NCBI GenBank assembly: GCA_963581225.1
Contig: CAUZMW010000039.1
Span: 1-22,874, forward strand
Source: SMWC01 sp963581225
GTDB taxonomy: Bacteria; Pseudomonadota; Gammaproteobacteria; Steroidobacterales; Rariloculaceae
Direction of reading: 5' to 3'
DNA: 22,874 nt
Positions 13,926 to 21,217 of the stretch are shown here, piece after piece. Each line of letters starts with the position of its first letter. Position 1 is the stretch's first letter. The notes beneath the pieces are model-generated. The model was not told where the DNA came from. It saw only the letters and a program-made list of their open reading frames with translations, and did not search any database. Position numbers and translations under genes: made by a program.

Positions 13926-14195
13926 ATGATCAAACGCAGCTGTCTTCTTGCTAGCACAGTTCTCGCTACCGCCTGCAGTTCTTCTCCGCCGGAGGTTGTG
14001 CGGGGACCCCAGGGGACCGTCTTTGGTCAAAGCGTTATCGGTACTGTCATCAACGTTGTCCCGGATGAGCCTTTGGATAACAGTTTGTGGCGCGGCCTCT
14101 CTCGAAGCGGCCAGTCGTTGAGCTTCACAATGACCATCCATGGTTCTGTGAGAACTCAGAATCTTAGTTCACGAGCAGGCGAACGCCAGAGCTAA
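13926..14195 (+). pseudogene. Lipoprotein-like leader joined to a TonB-receptor plug fragment
   Basis: An 89-codon frame with an ideal Shine-Dalgarno provided by the preceding repeat. Residues 1-17 form a signal with a poor lipobox (ATAC, Cys17). Residues 23-46 (EVVRGPQGTVFGQSVIGT then VINVVP) are unmistakably like the plug-domain motif of TonB-dependent receptors (VEVLRGPQGTLxGRNxxGGxINIVT). Nothing before or after resembles the rest of a receptor: there is no barrel and no TonB box. The tail (from about 50) is Ser/Arg-rich. The most likely reading is a remnant of a deleted receptor gene caught in frame behind another start; a genuine small lipoprotein is less likely but not excluded. Confidence 0.6.
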
Positions 14196-14284
14196 TAAGT
14201 GCCGGAGTGCAACAGAAAAGCGGACGGGGCTGGTGGAAATGGTTCCGCTGGGAAGCTAAGCTCGGTGCAGGTGATGAGGTAGCC

Positions 14285-15532
14285 ATGGCTGATAAGAACA
14301 TAGACACAGGGTCTAAGATTCTGTTGGGAGTCACGGGCGGAATTGCGGCCTACAAGAGCCCCGAGCTCGTTCGTCGGCTCAAGGATCGCGGAGCCCAGGT
14401 TCAGGTCGTCATGACTCGCAGCGCCGAGGCGTTCGTGTCGCCCGTGACATTCCAGGCTGTATCTTCGCGCCGAGTTCGAGGGGATCTCTGGGACGAGGCC
14501 GCGGAGGCCGCCATGGGGCACATCGAGCTCGCGCGCTGGGCGGACCTCGTTCTGGTCGCACCGGCGACAGCCCATTGCATGGGATCGCTCGCGGGAGGTC
14601 TTGCGGGCGACCTCTTGACCACGATCTGTCTCGCGACCGAGGCGCCGGTTATCCTGGCGCCGGCGATGAATCAGGTTATGTGGGGTAATCCGGCCGTACG
14701 GCACAATCGCGAGTTGCTGGAGGAGCGCGGTATCCGGTTCATCGGGCCTGCGTCCGGGGACCAGGCCTGCGGCGAGGAAGGACCCGGTCGGATGACAGAG
14801 CCGGCGGACATCGTGCGCGCAGTATTCGAAGAACCCGCGATCTTCGTGTCCGAGTCGCTGCGAGAGATGAAGACCATTATTACCGCCGGCCCGACGCGTG
14901 AGCCGATCGACCCCGTTCGATACATCACGAATCGGAGCTCGGGCAAGATGGGTTTTGCGCTTGCAGCAGCGGCCCAGCAGGCTGGGGCGGAAGTCATTCT
15001 TGTCAGCGGCCCGGTATCATTGCCAAGCCCGGCCGGCGTGCAGCGCGTGGATATTGAGACCGCTCAGGAGATGTACGATGCGGTCCACGATCGCATTGGA
15101 GGCACCCACTTATTTATCGCCTGTGCCGCAGTCTCCGACTACCGGCCCCAGGAGCCATCAGCCCGAAAAATTAAACGTACCGCCAGCGAAATTAATCTGG
15201 AATTAACGCGTTCTCGCGATACGCTGGCGAGTGTGGCGGCGCTCGTGGATGGCCCGTTCACCGTCGGTTTCGCGGCCGAGACCGAGGACGTCGTTCGCCA
15301 TGCCAAAGAGAAGCTGGTTAGAAAGGGCCTGGATATGATTGCGGCCAATCGAGTCGGGCCCGAATGCGGGTTCGATCAGGAGGCCAACTCGTTGACGGTC
15401 CTCTGGCAGGATGAAGAAGCCCAGCTGGAGCAGACCACCAAGCCGATACTCGCGCGACGACTGATTGAACTTATCGCCAAGCGTTACCGTGCCGGCCACG
15501 TGGTCGACAGCTCATCGTCGCAAGCCGGCTAG
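14285..15532 (+). CDS. coaBC: CoA biosynthesis bifunctional protein CoaBC
   Basis: A 415-residue fusion of phosphopantothenoylcysteine decarboxylase (CoaC, N-terminal) and phosphopantothenate-cysteine ligase (CoaB, C-terminal), performing two consecutive steps from 4'-phosphopantothenate to 4'-phosphopantetheine in the cytoplasm. The CoaC half shows the flavodoxin-like LLGVTGGIAAYKS (13-25), catalytic MGHIELA (His79), PAMNQVMW (127-134) and the ACGEEGPGRM lid with Cys162. The CoaB half begins at about 196 (KTIITAGPTREPIDPVRYIT, SSGKMG) and includes SARKIKR with the catalytic Lys. Start ATG 14285 has GAGG upstream and matches family length; the frame back to 14207 is a non-homologous extension. 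dut follows after 11 bases, the usual gammaproteobacterial order. Confidence 0.96.
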   Translation: MADKNIDTGSKILLGVTGGIAAYKSPELVRRLKDRGAQVQVVMTRSAEAFVSPVTFQAVSSRRVRGDLWDEAAEAAMGHIELARWADLVLVAPATAHCMGSLAGGLAGDLLTTICLATEAPVILAPAMNQVMWGNPAVRHNRELLEERGIRFIGPASGDQACGEEGPGRMTEPADIVRAVFEEPAIFVSESLREMKTIITAGPTREPIDPVRYITNRSSGKMGFALAAAAQQAGAEVILVSGPVSLPSPAGVQRVDIETAQEMYDAVHDRIGGTHLFIACAAVSDYRPQEPSARKIKRTASEINLELTRSRDTLASVAALVDGPFTVGFAAETEDVVRHAKEKLVRKGLDMIAANRVGPECGFDQEANSLTVLWQDEEAQLEQTTKPILARRLIELIAKRYRAGHVVDSSSSQAG

Positions 15533-15543
15533 CGCTCAGTCGA

Positions 15544-16014
15544 ATGAGCGATCGCCCCCTCCAGAGCGTTCAGCTCAAGATTCTCGATTCGCGTGTTGGT
15601 CGGGAGATTCCGCTTCCGGAGCCGAGTACAGCCGGTTCGGCCGGCGTCGATCTGCGCGCGTGCCTGGATGAGGCGTTGGAACTCGCTCCAGGGGCCTGCG
15701 AACTGATACACACGGGACTGGCGATCCATCTTGACGATCCGGGTCTGGCAGCGGTGATCTTGCCGCGCTCCGGACTCGGTCATAAACACGGTATCGTCCT
15801 GGGTAACCTCGTGGGCCTGATCGATTCCGATTACCAGGGAGAACTACTGATCTCCTGCTGGAATCGCGGGAGGACGACTTTCACCATCAAGCCGGCGGAG
15901 CGTATCGCCCAGCTCGTGGTTGTGCCCGTAAGGCAGGTTTGTTTCGAACTGGTGGAGGCTTTTACCGAGACCGACCGTGGCGCCGGCGGTTTCGGCCATA
16001 CAGGAAGCAGCTAG
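15544..16014 (+). CDS. dut: Deoxyuridine 5'-triphosphate nucleotidohydrolase
   Basis: A 156-residue trimeric dUTPase that hydrolyses dUTP to dUMP and pyrophosphate, limiting uracil in DNA and feeding dTMP synthesis. All five motifs are present: AGVDLRA (33-39), PRSGLGHKHG (74-83), GNLVGLIDSDYQGEL (87-101, with the catalytic Asp), AERIAQLVV (118-126), and the C-terminal arm RGAGGFGHTGSS (145-156), where the usual GFGSTG reads GFGHTG. Length is standard. It is 11 bases after coaBC and very likely in one transcript with it. Its stop overlaps that of the convergent DUF4124 gene by 4 bases. Confidence 0.96.
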   Translation: MSDRPLQSVQLKILDSRVGREIPLPEPSTAGSAGVDLRACLDEALELAPGACELIHTGLAIHLDDPGLAAVILPRSGLGHKHGIVLGNLVGLIDSDYQGELLISCWNRGRTTFTIKPAERIAQLVVVPVRQVCFELVEAFTETDRGAGGFGHTGSS

Positions 16015-16414
16015 CTGATCTCTGCTACCGGCAGGCCGGTCAGCTCTTGAAGGAGATTCAGGCGCTGATCTCTAAGCCGTTCAATCTCCTCGACAGAAAG
16101 GTAAGTATTCAGCAACACGCGGTCGTGGTTCGCTCGCGCTTGCTCTGCCTCTGCTGCGGCCTCGTCCAGGGCTGCAAGGCGAGCTCTCTCGGCGAGCTCC
16201 GCTTCGGTAGCCGTGCCCTCTACGAGCCGGACGGCAACGCCGTGGCCGTTCAGAATCTCACGATCCTGATCGGCATAGATCGGTGGCACGTGATCGCCAT
16301 AATGAACTAAGCCCTCCGCATCGACCCAGAGGTAGAGGGTCTGTTGTGCCGAGGCCTGGGTTAGGCCGAGCAACACGGCGCCGAGGCTAAAAAACGTTAG
16401 CGGTGTTTCATCAT
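16011..16414 (-). pseudogene. DUF4124-domain protein with an apparent frameshift in its signal peptide
   Basis: The main frame (from GTG 16376, 121 residues) contains the DUF4124 start LYLWVDAEGLVHYGDHVPP, then a long Ala/Glu/Arg-rich helical, probably coiled-coil stretch. The signal peptide is incomplete from GTG: upstream, the same frame encodes LTFFSLGAVLLGLTQASA but has no start codon before a TAA. In the adjacent frame, ATGATG (16409-16414) with AAGG upstream begins MMKHR and stops at once. One added base between the two frames would join them into a typical signal peptide MMKHx-LTFFSLGAVLLG. So either one base is missing (real mutation or assembly error) or translation uses GTG. DUF4124 proteins are envelope proteins of unknown function. 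If the base is an error, the gene is intact. Confidence 0.7.
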
Positions 16415-16522
16415 CGCCTTATGTCAAGAAGTTCTTTCCCGAGGGAGGTGAAGATATACCAGATTACAGAGCATCCGGACGGTTAACTAGGCCGCGTTTT
16501 AGAAAAAGAATGCTGGAATCCG

Positions 16523-17185
16523 CTATCGAGCGTCCTCCAGAGCCACCCCATAACGATTCCGATAGGCGCGGACGCTCGAGAGATGTTCTGAGAACTTCTC
16601 GTCTTCTTCCAGATGGTCCACGAGATCGGTCAGCGAGACGATACAGCGAACGGGTATACCGAGGCTTTCCTCCAATTCGCTTACCGCCGAGGTTCGATTC
16701 CGCCCACCGACTTCCTCGCGGTCGAGCGCGACGAGCACCCCGGCAGGCTCGGCTCCCGCGGCTCGAATTAAGCCGATCGCCTCCCGGATGGCAGTCCCAG
16801 CCGTAATCACGTCGTCGAGTATCAATACGCGTCCGGAGATCGGCGCACCGATGCTCGTGCCGCCCTCGCCATGGTTCTTCGCTTCTTTGCGGTTATAGGC
16901 GAACGGAAGATCGAGATCATGGTGCTCAGCGAGCGCCGCCGCTGTCAGCGTCACGAGGCCGATCCCCTTGTACGCCGGGCCGAATAACATGTCGTACTCG
17001 ATATCCAGCTCTGCCAGCGCCGAGGCGTAGCAACGGCCGAGTTTCGCGGCCGCATAGCCGCTGTTGAACAGCCCGGCGTCGAAGAAGTACGGACTGATAC
17101 GTCCGGACTTCAGTTCGAACTCGCCGAACCGCAAAACGCTGAGTTCTAGCGCCAATTCCAAGAATTGTGTTTTGTACGCTTCCAT
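16523..17185 (-). CDS. pyrE: Orotate phosphoribosyltransferase
   Basis: A 220-residue enzyme of pyrimidine synthesis: orotate plus PRPP gives OMP plus pyrophosphate, in the cytoplasm. The PRPP-binding motif is VLILDDVITAGTA (120-132). The catalytic flexible loop is KEAKNHGEGG (100-109). Orotate-site residues lie in LKSGRISPYFFDAG (25-38). FGPAYKGI (68-75) matches the family. Length is typical of the gammaproteobacterial type. It is divergent from the exonuclease III gene across 113 bases, the pyrE-crc/xth neighbourhood known in gammaproteobacteria. The Shine-Dalgarno upstream of the ATG is weak. The 108-base gap to the DUF4124 gene holds no recognisable terminator. Confidence 0.96.
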   Translation of the reverse strand: MEAYKTQFLELALELSVLRFGEFELKSGRISPYFFDAGLFNSGYAAAKLGRCYASALAELDIEYDMLFGPAYKGIGLVTLTAAALAEHHDLDLPFAYNRKEAKNHGEGGTSIGAPISGRVLILDDVITAGTAIREAIGLIRAAGAEPAGVLVALDREEVGGRNRTSAVSELEESLGIPVRCIVSLTDLVDHLEEDEKFSEHLSSVRAYRNRYGVALEDAR

Positions 17186-17298
17186 GGAGACCGAAGGCTA
17201 GCCTTACTCTATGATACAGCGCTTCCTGACGATTGGGGATTCTGCTGGGGGATTGTCCTGCGTAGCATTCAGGGATTCCCCTACAAAGGTGCACATCG

Positions 17299-18066
17299 GT
17301 GAGAGTCGTAAGTTTCAATGCCAACGGTCTACGTTCAGCGGCCAGGAAGGGGTTCTTCGACTGGTTTGCGAGGCAAAAAGCGGATGTCCTGTGTGTGCAG
17401 GAACTCAAGGCCAAGACTGAGCAGATTGAAGGCTCCCCCTTCGAGCGGCGCGGGTACCATCGTTATATCCATGAAGCGGAGCGTCCGGGCTACAGTGGCG
17501 TAGCGATTTATTCTCGCGTGGAACCGAAGCGCGTTGTCTACGGCCTGGGCGCGGAGGAATTCGACGCCGAGGGCCGTTACGTGGAGGCCGTATTCGACAA
17601 TGTCGCCGTCGTTAGCGTCTATCTACCGTCTGGATCTGCAGGCGAACATCGACAAGCGTCGAAGTATCGCTTTCTCGATCTATTCGAGCCGCATCTGGCC
17701 GCTCTACGACGCAAGAAAATGCCTTATATACTGTGCGGCGACTTCAATATCGCTCACAAAGAGATCGACCTGAAGAACTGGCGGAGCAATCGCAAGAACT
17801 CGGGGTTTCTTCCGGAAGAGCGAGCCTGGATGGATCGCGTGCTAACGACCGGCGGCTACGTGGACGCCTTCAGGGCGATAAACCAGCAGCCCGATCAATA
17901 CACGTGGTGGTCGAATCGCGGCCAGGCACGGGCGAACAATGTCGGTTGGCGCCTCGACTACCACATTGTTTCCCCACAACTCGAGAAGCACATTGACCGA
18001 GTCGCGATCTACAAAAATAAATGGTATTCGGATCATGCGCCGCTAACGATCGACTATGACATCTAG
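17299..18066 (+). CDS. xthA: Exodeoxyribonuclease III (Crc-position homolog with nuclease residues)
   Basis: A 255-residue member of the endonuclease/exonuclease/phosphatase fold: an AP endonuclease and 3'-5' exonuclease of base-excision repair. Catalytic signature residues are present: FNANGLR (Asn8), CVQELKA (Glu35), ILCGDFNIAH (the DxN pair) and WYSDHAPL (Asp245-His246). By position next to pyrE and by sequence (GFLPEERAWMD; NNVGWRLDYHIVSP) it matches the Crc/ExoIII branch. Unlike Pseudomonas Crc, where these catalytic residues are altered, this copy keeps them, so nuclease rather than regulator is the better call. The start is GTG 17299 with AAGGTG eight bases upstream. Its last 11 bases overlap the next gene. 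Confidence 0.92.
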   Translation: MRVVSFNANGLRSAARKGFFDWFARQKADVLCVQELKAKTEQIEGSPFERRGYHRYIHEAERPGYSGVAIYSRVEPKRVVYGLGAEEFDAEGRYVEAVFDNVAVVSVYLPSGSAGEHRQASKYRFLDLFEPHLAALRRKKMPYILCGDFNIAHKEIDLKNWRSNRKNSGFLPEERAWMDRVLTTGGYVDAFRAINQQPDQYTWWSNRGQARANNVGWRLDYHIVSPQLEKHIDRVAIYKNKWYSDHAPLTIDYDI

Positions 18067-19339
18067 CCAGGAAGGGTCTAGCTGGCGCGTTCTCCTAACC
18101 AGCCGCTTCTGGCTTGCCGGCCTCATGGGGTTTGCCGGCGGTGTGCCTCTGTTACTCACGCTAACCGTGCTGCAGGCGTGGCTCACGGCCGAAGACGTCA
18201 GCCTGACGACCATCGGCTTCCTCGGGCTGGTGGGCCTGCCGTACAACTTGAAGTTCCTTTGGGCTCCGTTGATGGATCGGTTCAACCCGTTGGGGCTCGG
18301 AAGACGTAGAAGTTGGCTCGTGATCAGCCAAATTTGCCTCGCCGCCGGTATCGCAACTCTTGGACTTCAAGATCCTCTGGAAGGCATTTGGAAAGTAGCT
18401 GTCGCGGCCTGTCTAGTGGCTTTCTTCTCTGCTTCCCAAGACGTAGTCATCGATGCTTATCGGAGAGAGACGCTCGCCGACGCCGAACAGGGGCTGGGTG
18501 CATCGATATACACCTACGGCTATCGGGTAGGCATGCTGCTCGCTTCGGCGGGAGGGCTGATCCTAGCCGACGTCATCGGTTTCGCCGGCGTCTACCTGTT
18601 TATGGCCGGCTTGATGCTGTCGATGGTCGTGATCACGGTCCTGGCCCCTGAGCCACGCGACGTGAGAGATCCTCCGCGAAGTCTCCGGGCCGCTTTCGTG
18701 GGCCCATTTGTTGAATTCTTCAACCGGCACAACGTCTCTTCGAGCGCCTTGCTGGTGCTCGCGTTCATTCTTCTCTACAAGCTCGGAGACAACCTGGCCA
18801 GCCACATGACGATTCCGTTCTATTTAGAAACGGGGTTCTCTAACACTGAGATCGGTACCGTCGTGAAGTTCTTCGGTCTAGCGCCACTTCTTCTTGGGGT
18901 CTTCATCGGCGGTGCCCTGACGCTGAAAGCCGGGCTATATAGAGCGCTAATACTTGCCGGAGTTCTGCAGGGGGTTTCGACCGCGGGATTTGTTGTGTTG
19001 TCCGTAGTTGGTTACAACCTGTGGTGGCTTGCGGGCGTAGTTGCATTCGAGAATCTGACGCAGGGCATGGGTAGCGCGGCGCTTCTGGCTTTCATGGCTT
19101 ATTTAACTGACCGGCGATTTACGGCGACCCAGTTCGCGATGCTGTCGGCGCTCGCCACTCTGCCGAGAGTCGTGCTCACCGCACCGACCGGCTGGATCGC
19201 GACGCAGATGGGCTGGGCTCCTTTCTTCTTGTTAGCGACGTTAATTGCGGTTCCGGGCCTGCTGTTGTTGCTGGCCTTTAAATCCTGGTTCCACGACAGC
19301 ACTCTCGCGACTGTGAGCGCGCAGGTACCCGATGGCTGA
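18056..19339 (+). CDS. AmpG-like MFS permease (muropeptide transporter family)
   Basis: A 427-residue integral membrane protein with about 12 hydrophobic segments. Diagnostic AmpG-type features are GLPYNLKFLWAPLMDRF followed by GLGRRRSWLV between helices 2 and 4, and FFSASQDVVIDAYRRE in the fourth to fifth segment. AmpG imports anhydro-muropeptides from the periplasm for cell-wall recycling and for beta-lactamase induction. E. coli AmpG is longer (two extra C-terminal helices), so this is a shorter relative and its substrate is inferred only. ATG 18056 overlaps the end of the exonuclease gene by 11 bases, and the 3' end overlaps the Rieske gene by 8 bases, indicating translational coupling in a three-gene operon. 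Confidence 0.88.
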   Translation: MTSSQEGSSWRVLLTSRFWLAGLMGFAGGVPLLLTLTVLQAWLTAEDVSLTTIGFLGLVGLPYNLKFLWAPLMDRFNPLGLGRRRSWLVISQICLAAGIATLGLQDPLEGIWKVAVAACLVAFFSASQDVVIDAYRRETLADAEQGLGASIYTYGYRVGMLLASAGGLILADVIGFAGVYLFMAGLMLSMVVITVLAPEPRDVRDPPRSLRAAFVGPFVEFFNRHNVSSSALLVLAFILLYKLGDNLASHMTIPFYLETGFSNTEIGTVVKFFGLAPLLLGVFIGGALTLKAGLYRALILAGVLQGVSTAGFVVLSVVGYNLWWLAGVVAFENLTQGMGSAALLAFMAYLTDRRFTATQFAMLSALATLPRVVLTAPTGWIATQMGWAPFFLLATLIAVPGLLLLLAFKSWFHDSTLATVSAQVPDG

Positions 19340-19709
19340 GGACTTGATCCGGCTGTGCGGCCTGGACGAGATTTTGGATCCCGGCAGCCGCGAATTCAGC
19401 TGGGGAGAGGGCGGCTGGCCGCTAGAGTTGTTCGTCGTCCGCCAAGGCGATCGAGCATTCGCCTACTTGAACCGTTGTCCCCATGCGGGACATGCATTGA
19501 ACTGGCAGTCGGATCGTTTTCTGACCGCAGAGGGCGATCTGATTCTGTGCCAATCTCACGGCGCCCGGTTCACGATAGCCGAGGGGCTCTGTGTGCTCGG
19601 CCCGTGCCCAGGAGCCAGCCTGAAGTCGATCTCGGTGTTACTCCGTGGCGGTGATGTGTTCGTCAGCGGTCGCGAACTCAAGGCGCTGAAGGTGACCATC
19701 GAGATCTAA
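19332..19709 (+). CDS. Small stand-alone Rieske [2Fe-2S] protein
   Basis: A 125-residue soluble protein, about one Rieske domain. Cluster ligands are in NRCPHAGHAL (Cys49, His51) and LCQSHGARF (Cys73, His76): CxH-21-CxxH, as in Rieske ferredoxins. There is no signal peptide or membrane anchor, so it is probably cytoplasmic, as are ferredoxin components of oxygenases or regulators. Its gene overlaps that of the AmpG-like permease by 8 bases, so it is co-translated with it, yet no oxygenase is in the window. Its electron partner is therefore unknown. The stop is 25 bases from that of the convergent trmB. Confidence 0.9.
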   Translation: MAEDLIRLCGLDEILDPGSREFSWGEGGWPLELFVVRQGDRAFAYLNRCPHAGHALNWQSDRFLTAEGDLILCQSHGARFTIAEGLCVLGPCPGASLKSISVLLRGGDVFVSGRELKALKVTIEI

Positions 19710-19734
19710 CGAGCGCCGACTCGGTTCCTTGGAT

Positions 19735-20427
19735 CTATTCGATGTCGCGGCGCTCGTACAGAAGATCCCATACGCCGTGACCAAGCCGTTGGCCGCGACG
19801 CTCGAACTTCGTCGGCGGTCGTAAACTCATTGAGCCGGTCCCAAACTCTGCAGTCGGAACTGTCGCAAAGGCGCCGGTAGCCGAGATGGTGTCGCGCACG
19901 TGCTCTGCATAATCCTGCCAGTCTGTTGCGATATGTAGCCGTCCTCCGGGCTCGATGACTCGCGCGAACTCATTCGCTACCGGGAGTTGTACGAGACGGC
20001 GCTTGTGGTGGCGTTTCTTCGGCCAGGGGTCCGGAAAGAACAGGTTCACGCCCGCAAGAGAGGCATCGCCAAGCATACTGTCGAGCACCTCGACCACATC
20101 TCGCTTGATGATGCGCACATTGCTGAGGCCGGCCCGCTCCAGCAACAGCAGCAAATGTCCGACGCCCGGATCGTGAACCTCCACACCGAGATAATCGATC
20201 TCGGGGTTATTCGCTGCGGCAGTCAGTAAGGCTTCGCCGTCGCCGAAGCCGATGTCGAGCAGCTGTGGTCCGCTGCGTCCGAAGACTGTTTCGAGATCGA
20301 GCCGCGACTCCTGGAAGTCTATGCCAAAGCGCGGCATCAGGTCCGTCAGCGCTTTGTGCTGGGCAGCGGTCGTTCGTCCGGGGCGGCGAACGAAGCTGCG
20401 AATCTTGCGAAGCGGACGATCCTCCAT
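19735..20427 (-). CDS. trmB: tRNA (guanine-N7-)-methyltransferase
   Basis: A 230-residue SAM-dependent enzyme that makes m7G46 in the variable loop of tRNAs. The SAM-binding motif is LLDIGFGDGEAL (56-67), followed by the acidic strand YLGVEVH (79-85). The catalytic/substrate motif FFPDPWPKKRHHKRRL (130-145) is diagnostic for TrmB, and the C-terminal segment PTKFERRGQRLGHGVWDL contains the conserved TKFExRGxRLGHxVxDL pattern. Length is standard. The start at 20427 has only a weak Shine-Dalgarno. It is a single gene, convergent with the Rieske gene. Confidence 0.96.
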   Translation of the reverse strand: MEDRPLRKIRSFVRRPGRTTAAQHKALTDLMPRFGIDFQESRLDLETVFGRSGPQLLDIGFGDGEALLTAAANNPEIDYLGVEVHDPGVGHLLLLLERAGLSNVRIIKRDVVEVLDSMLGDASLAGVNLFFPDPWPKKRHHKRRLVQLPVANEFARVIEPGGRLHIATDWQDYAEHVRDTISATGAFATVPTAEFGTGSMSLRPPTKFERRGQRLGHGVWDLLYERRDIE

Positions 20428-20460
20428 GGCTCTATTCTAAGCTGTTGGTGCGAAGGTTAG

Positions 20461-20694
20461 ATGCTATTGTCAACGCATGATTCGAGAGGCAGCAAGCGCA
20501 AACTTCCCCGGCCGATTGTGCGCCTGCCCCGGAAACACTCACCCCAATCGAGGAATTTCTCAACCGATCAAAAGCTGCGTAAACTAACTTTCAACCTGGA
20601 ACAGTTTATGCGGGCACGTCAGTTGTCTACGGCTGAACTGCTTTCGCTCATTTGCTTGCTCCCTTTAGAGTTGTTGTTGGCTGAGGACCGCTAA
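20461..20694 (+). CDS. Possible small basic protein, unrecognised
   Basis: A 77-codon frame beginning ATG with AAGG five bases upstream, in the 319-base space between trmB and the CoA-binding protein gene. The N-terminal 45 residues are very basic (many Arg/Lys/Pro/Ser). The C-terminal part is a hydrophobic helix-like stretch ending LICLLPLELLLAEDR. I recognise no family; the composition could equally be chance. Apart from this frame, 20428-20746 shows nothing identifiable. Confidence 0.25.
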   Translation: MLLSTHDSRGSKRKLPRPIVRLPRKHSPQSRNFSTDQKLRKLTFNLEQFMRARQLSTAELLSLICLLPLELLLAEDR

Positions 20695-20746
20695 TCATAA
20701 TCTCTATTGGCAAGAAAACCTCCCGCCAGCCCCCTTAGACTCGGTC

Positions 20747-21217
20747 TTAGATGCCGCGGAGCGCCGTGATTCTCCCCGTATTGAATCCCAGCCAGTGCAT
20801 TCGCCCGAGATAGCGGGCATGTTCGACCTTCATACAACGGTCCATGACGATGTCGAGCCCGCCGCTTTGGGCGATCTCGGCGCCTTCCTCGCTGATGACG
20901 CCGAACTGCAACCACAGGCATTCCGCCCCGATCGAGACGGCCTCACGTGCAATTTCCGGAACGGCGTTCGGGCGGCGAAATACGTCCACCGTGTCTACCG
21001 ATCCCGGAATCTCCGCGAGGGAAGCGTAAGATTTTCTGCCGAGAATCGAGTCCTCTCGAGGGTTGACGGGAATCACATCATAGCCGTTGCGCAATAGATA
21101 TCGGCCGACGAAATTGCTCGCGCGCAGCTCATTTCCTGAAAGGCCGACGATGGCCACTCGGCGGCGTGTTAACACACGGCGGATGACCTCAGGTTGTTGG
21201 TAGTCAGGAAGATGCAT
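20747..21217 (-). CDS. CoA-binding domain protein (YccU-like)
   Basis: A 156-residue single-domain protein with a Rossmann-like CoA-binding fold: VAIVGLSGNELRASNFVGRY (21-40) includes the GxS-type nucleotide loop, then YDVIPVNPRE (46-55), ILGRKSYASLAEIP, and a C-terminal WLQFGVISEEGA...DRCMKVEH. This matches the small CoA-binding proteins related to the N-terminal domain of succinyl-CoA synthetase alpha. The exact role is not known in general. The start codon overlaps the metY stop (TAATG), so its translation is coupled to metY; that pairing suggests a link with acyl-homoserine/CoA chemistry, which is only inference. Cytoplasmic. Confidence 0.9.
   Translation of the reverse strand: MHLPDYQQPEVIRRVLTRRRVAIVGLSGNELRASNFVGRYLLRNGYDVIPVNPREDSILGRKSYASLAEIPGSVDTVDVFRRPNAVPEIAREAVSIGAECLWLQFGVISEEGAEIAQSGGLDIVMDRCMKVEHARYLGRMHWLGFNTGRITALRGI

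Noticed and set aside
14207..14284. N-terminal extension of CoaBC
   Set aside because: The 26 extra residues lie before the conserved CoaC start and precede a better ATG with its own Shine-Dalgarno.
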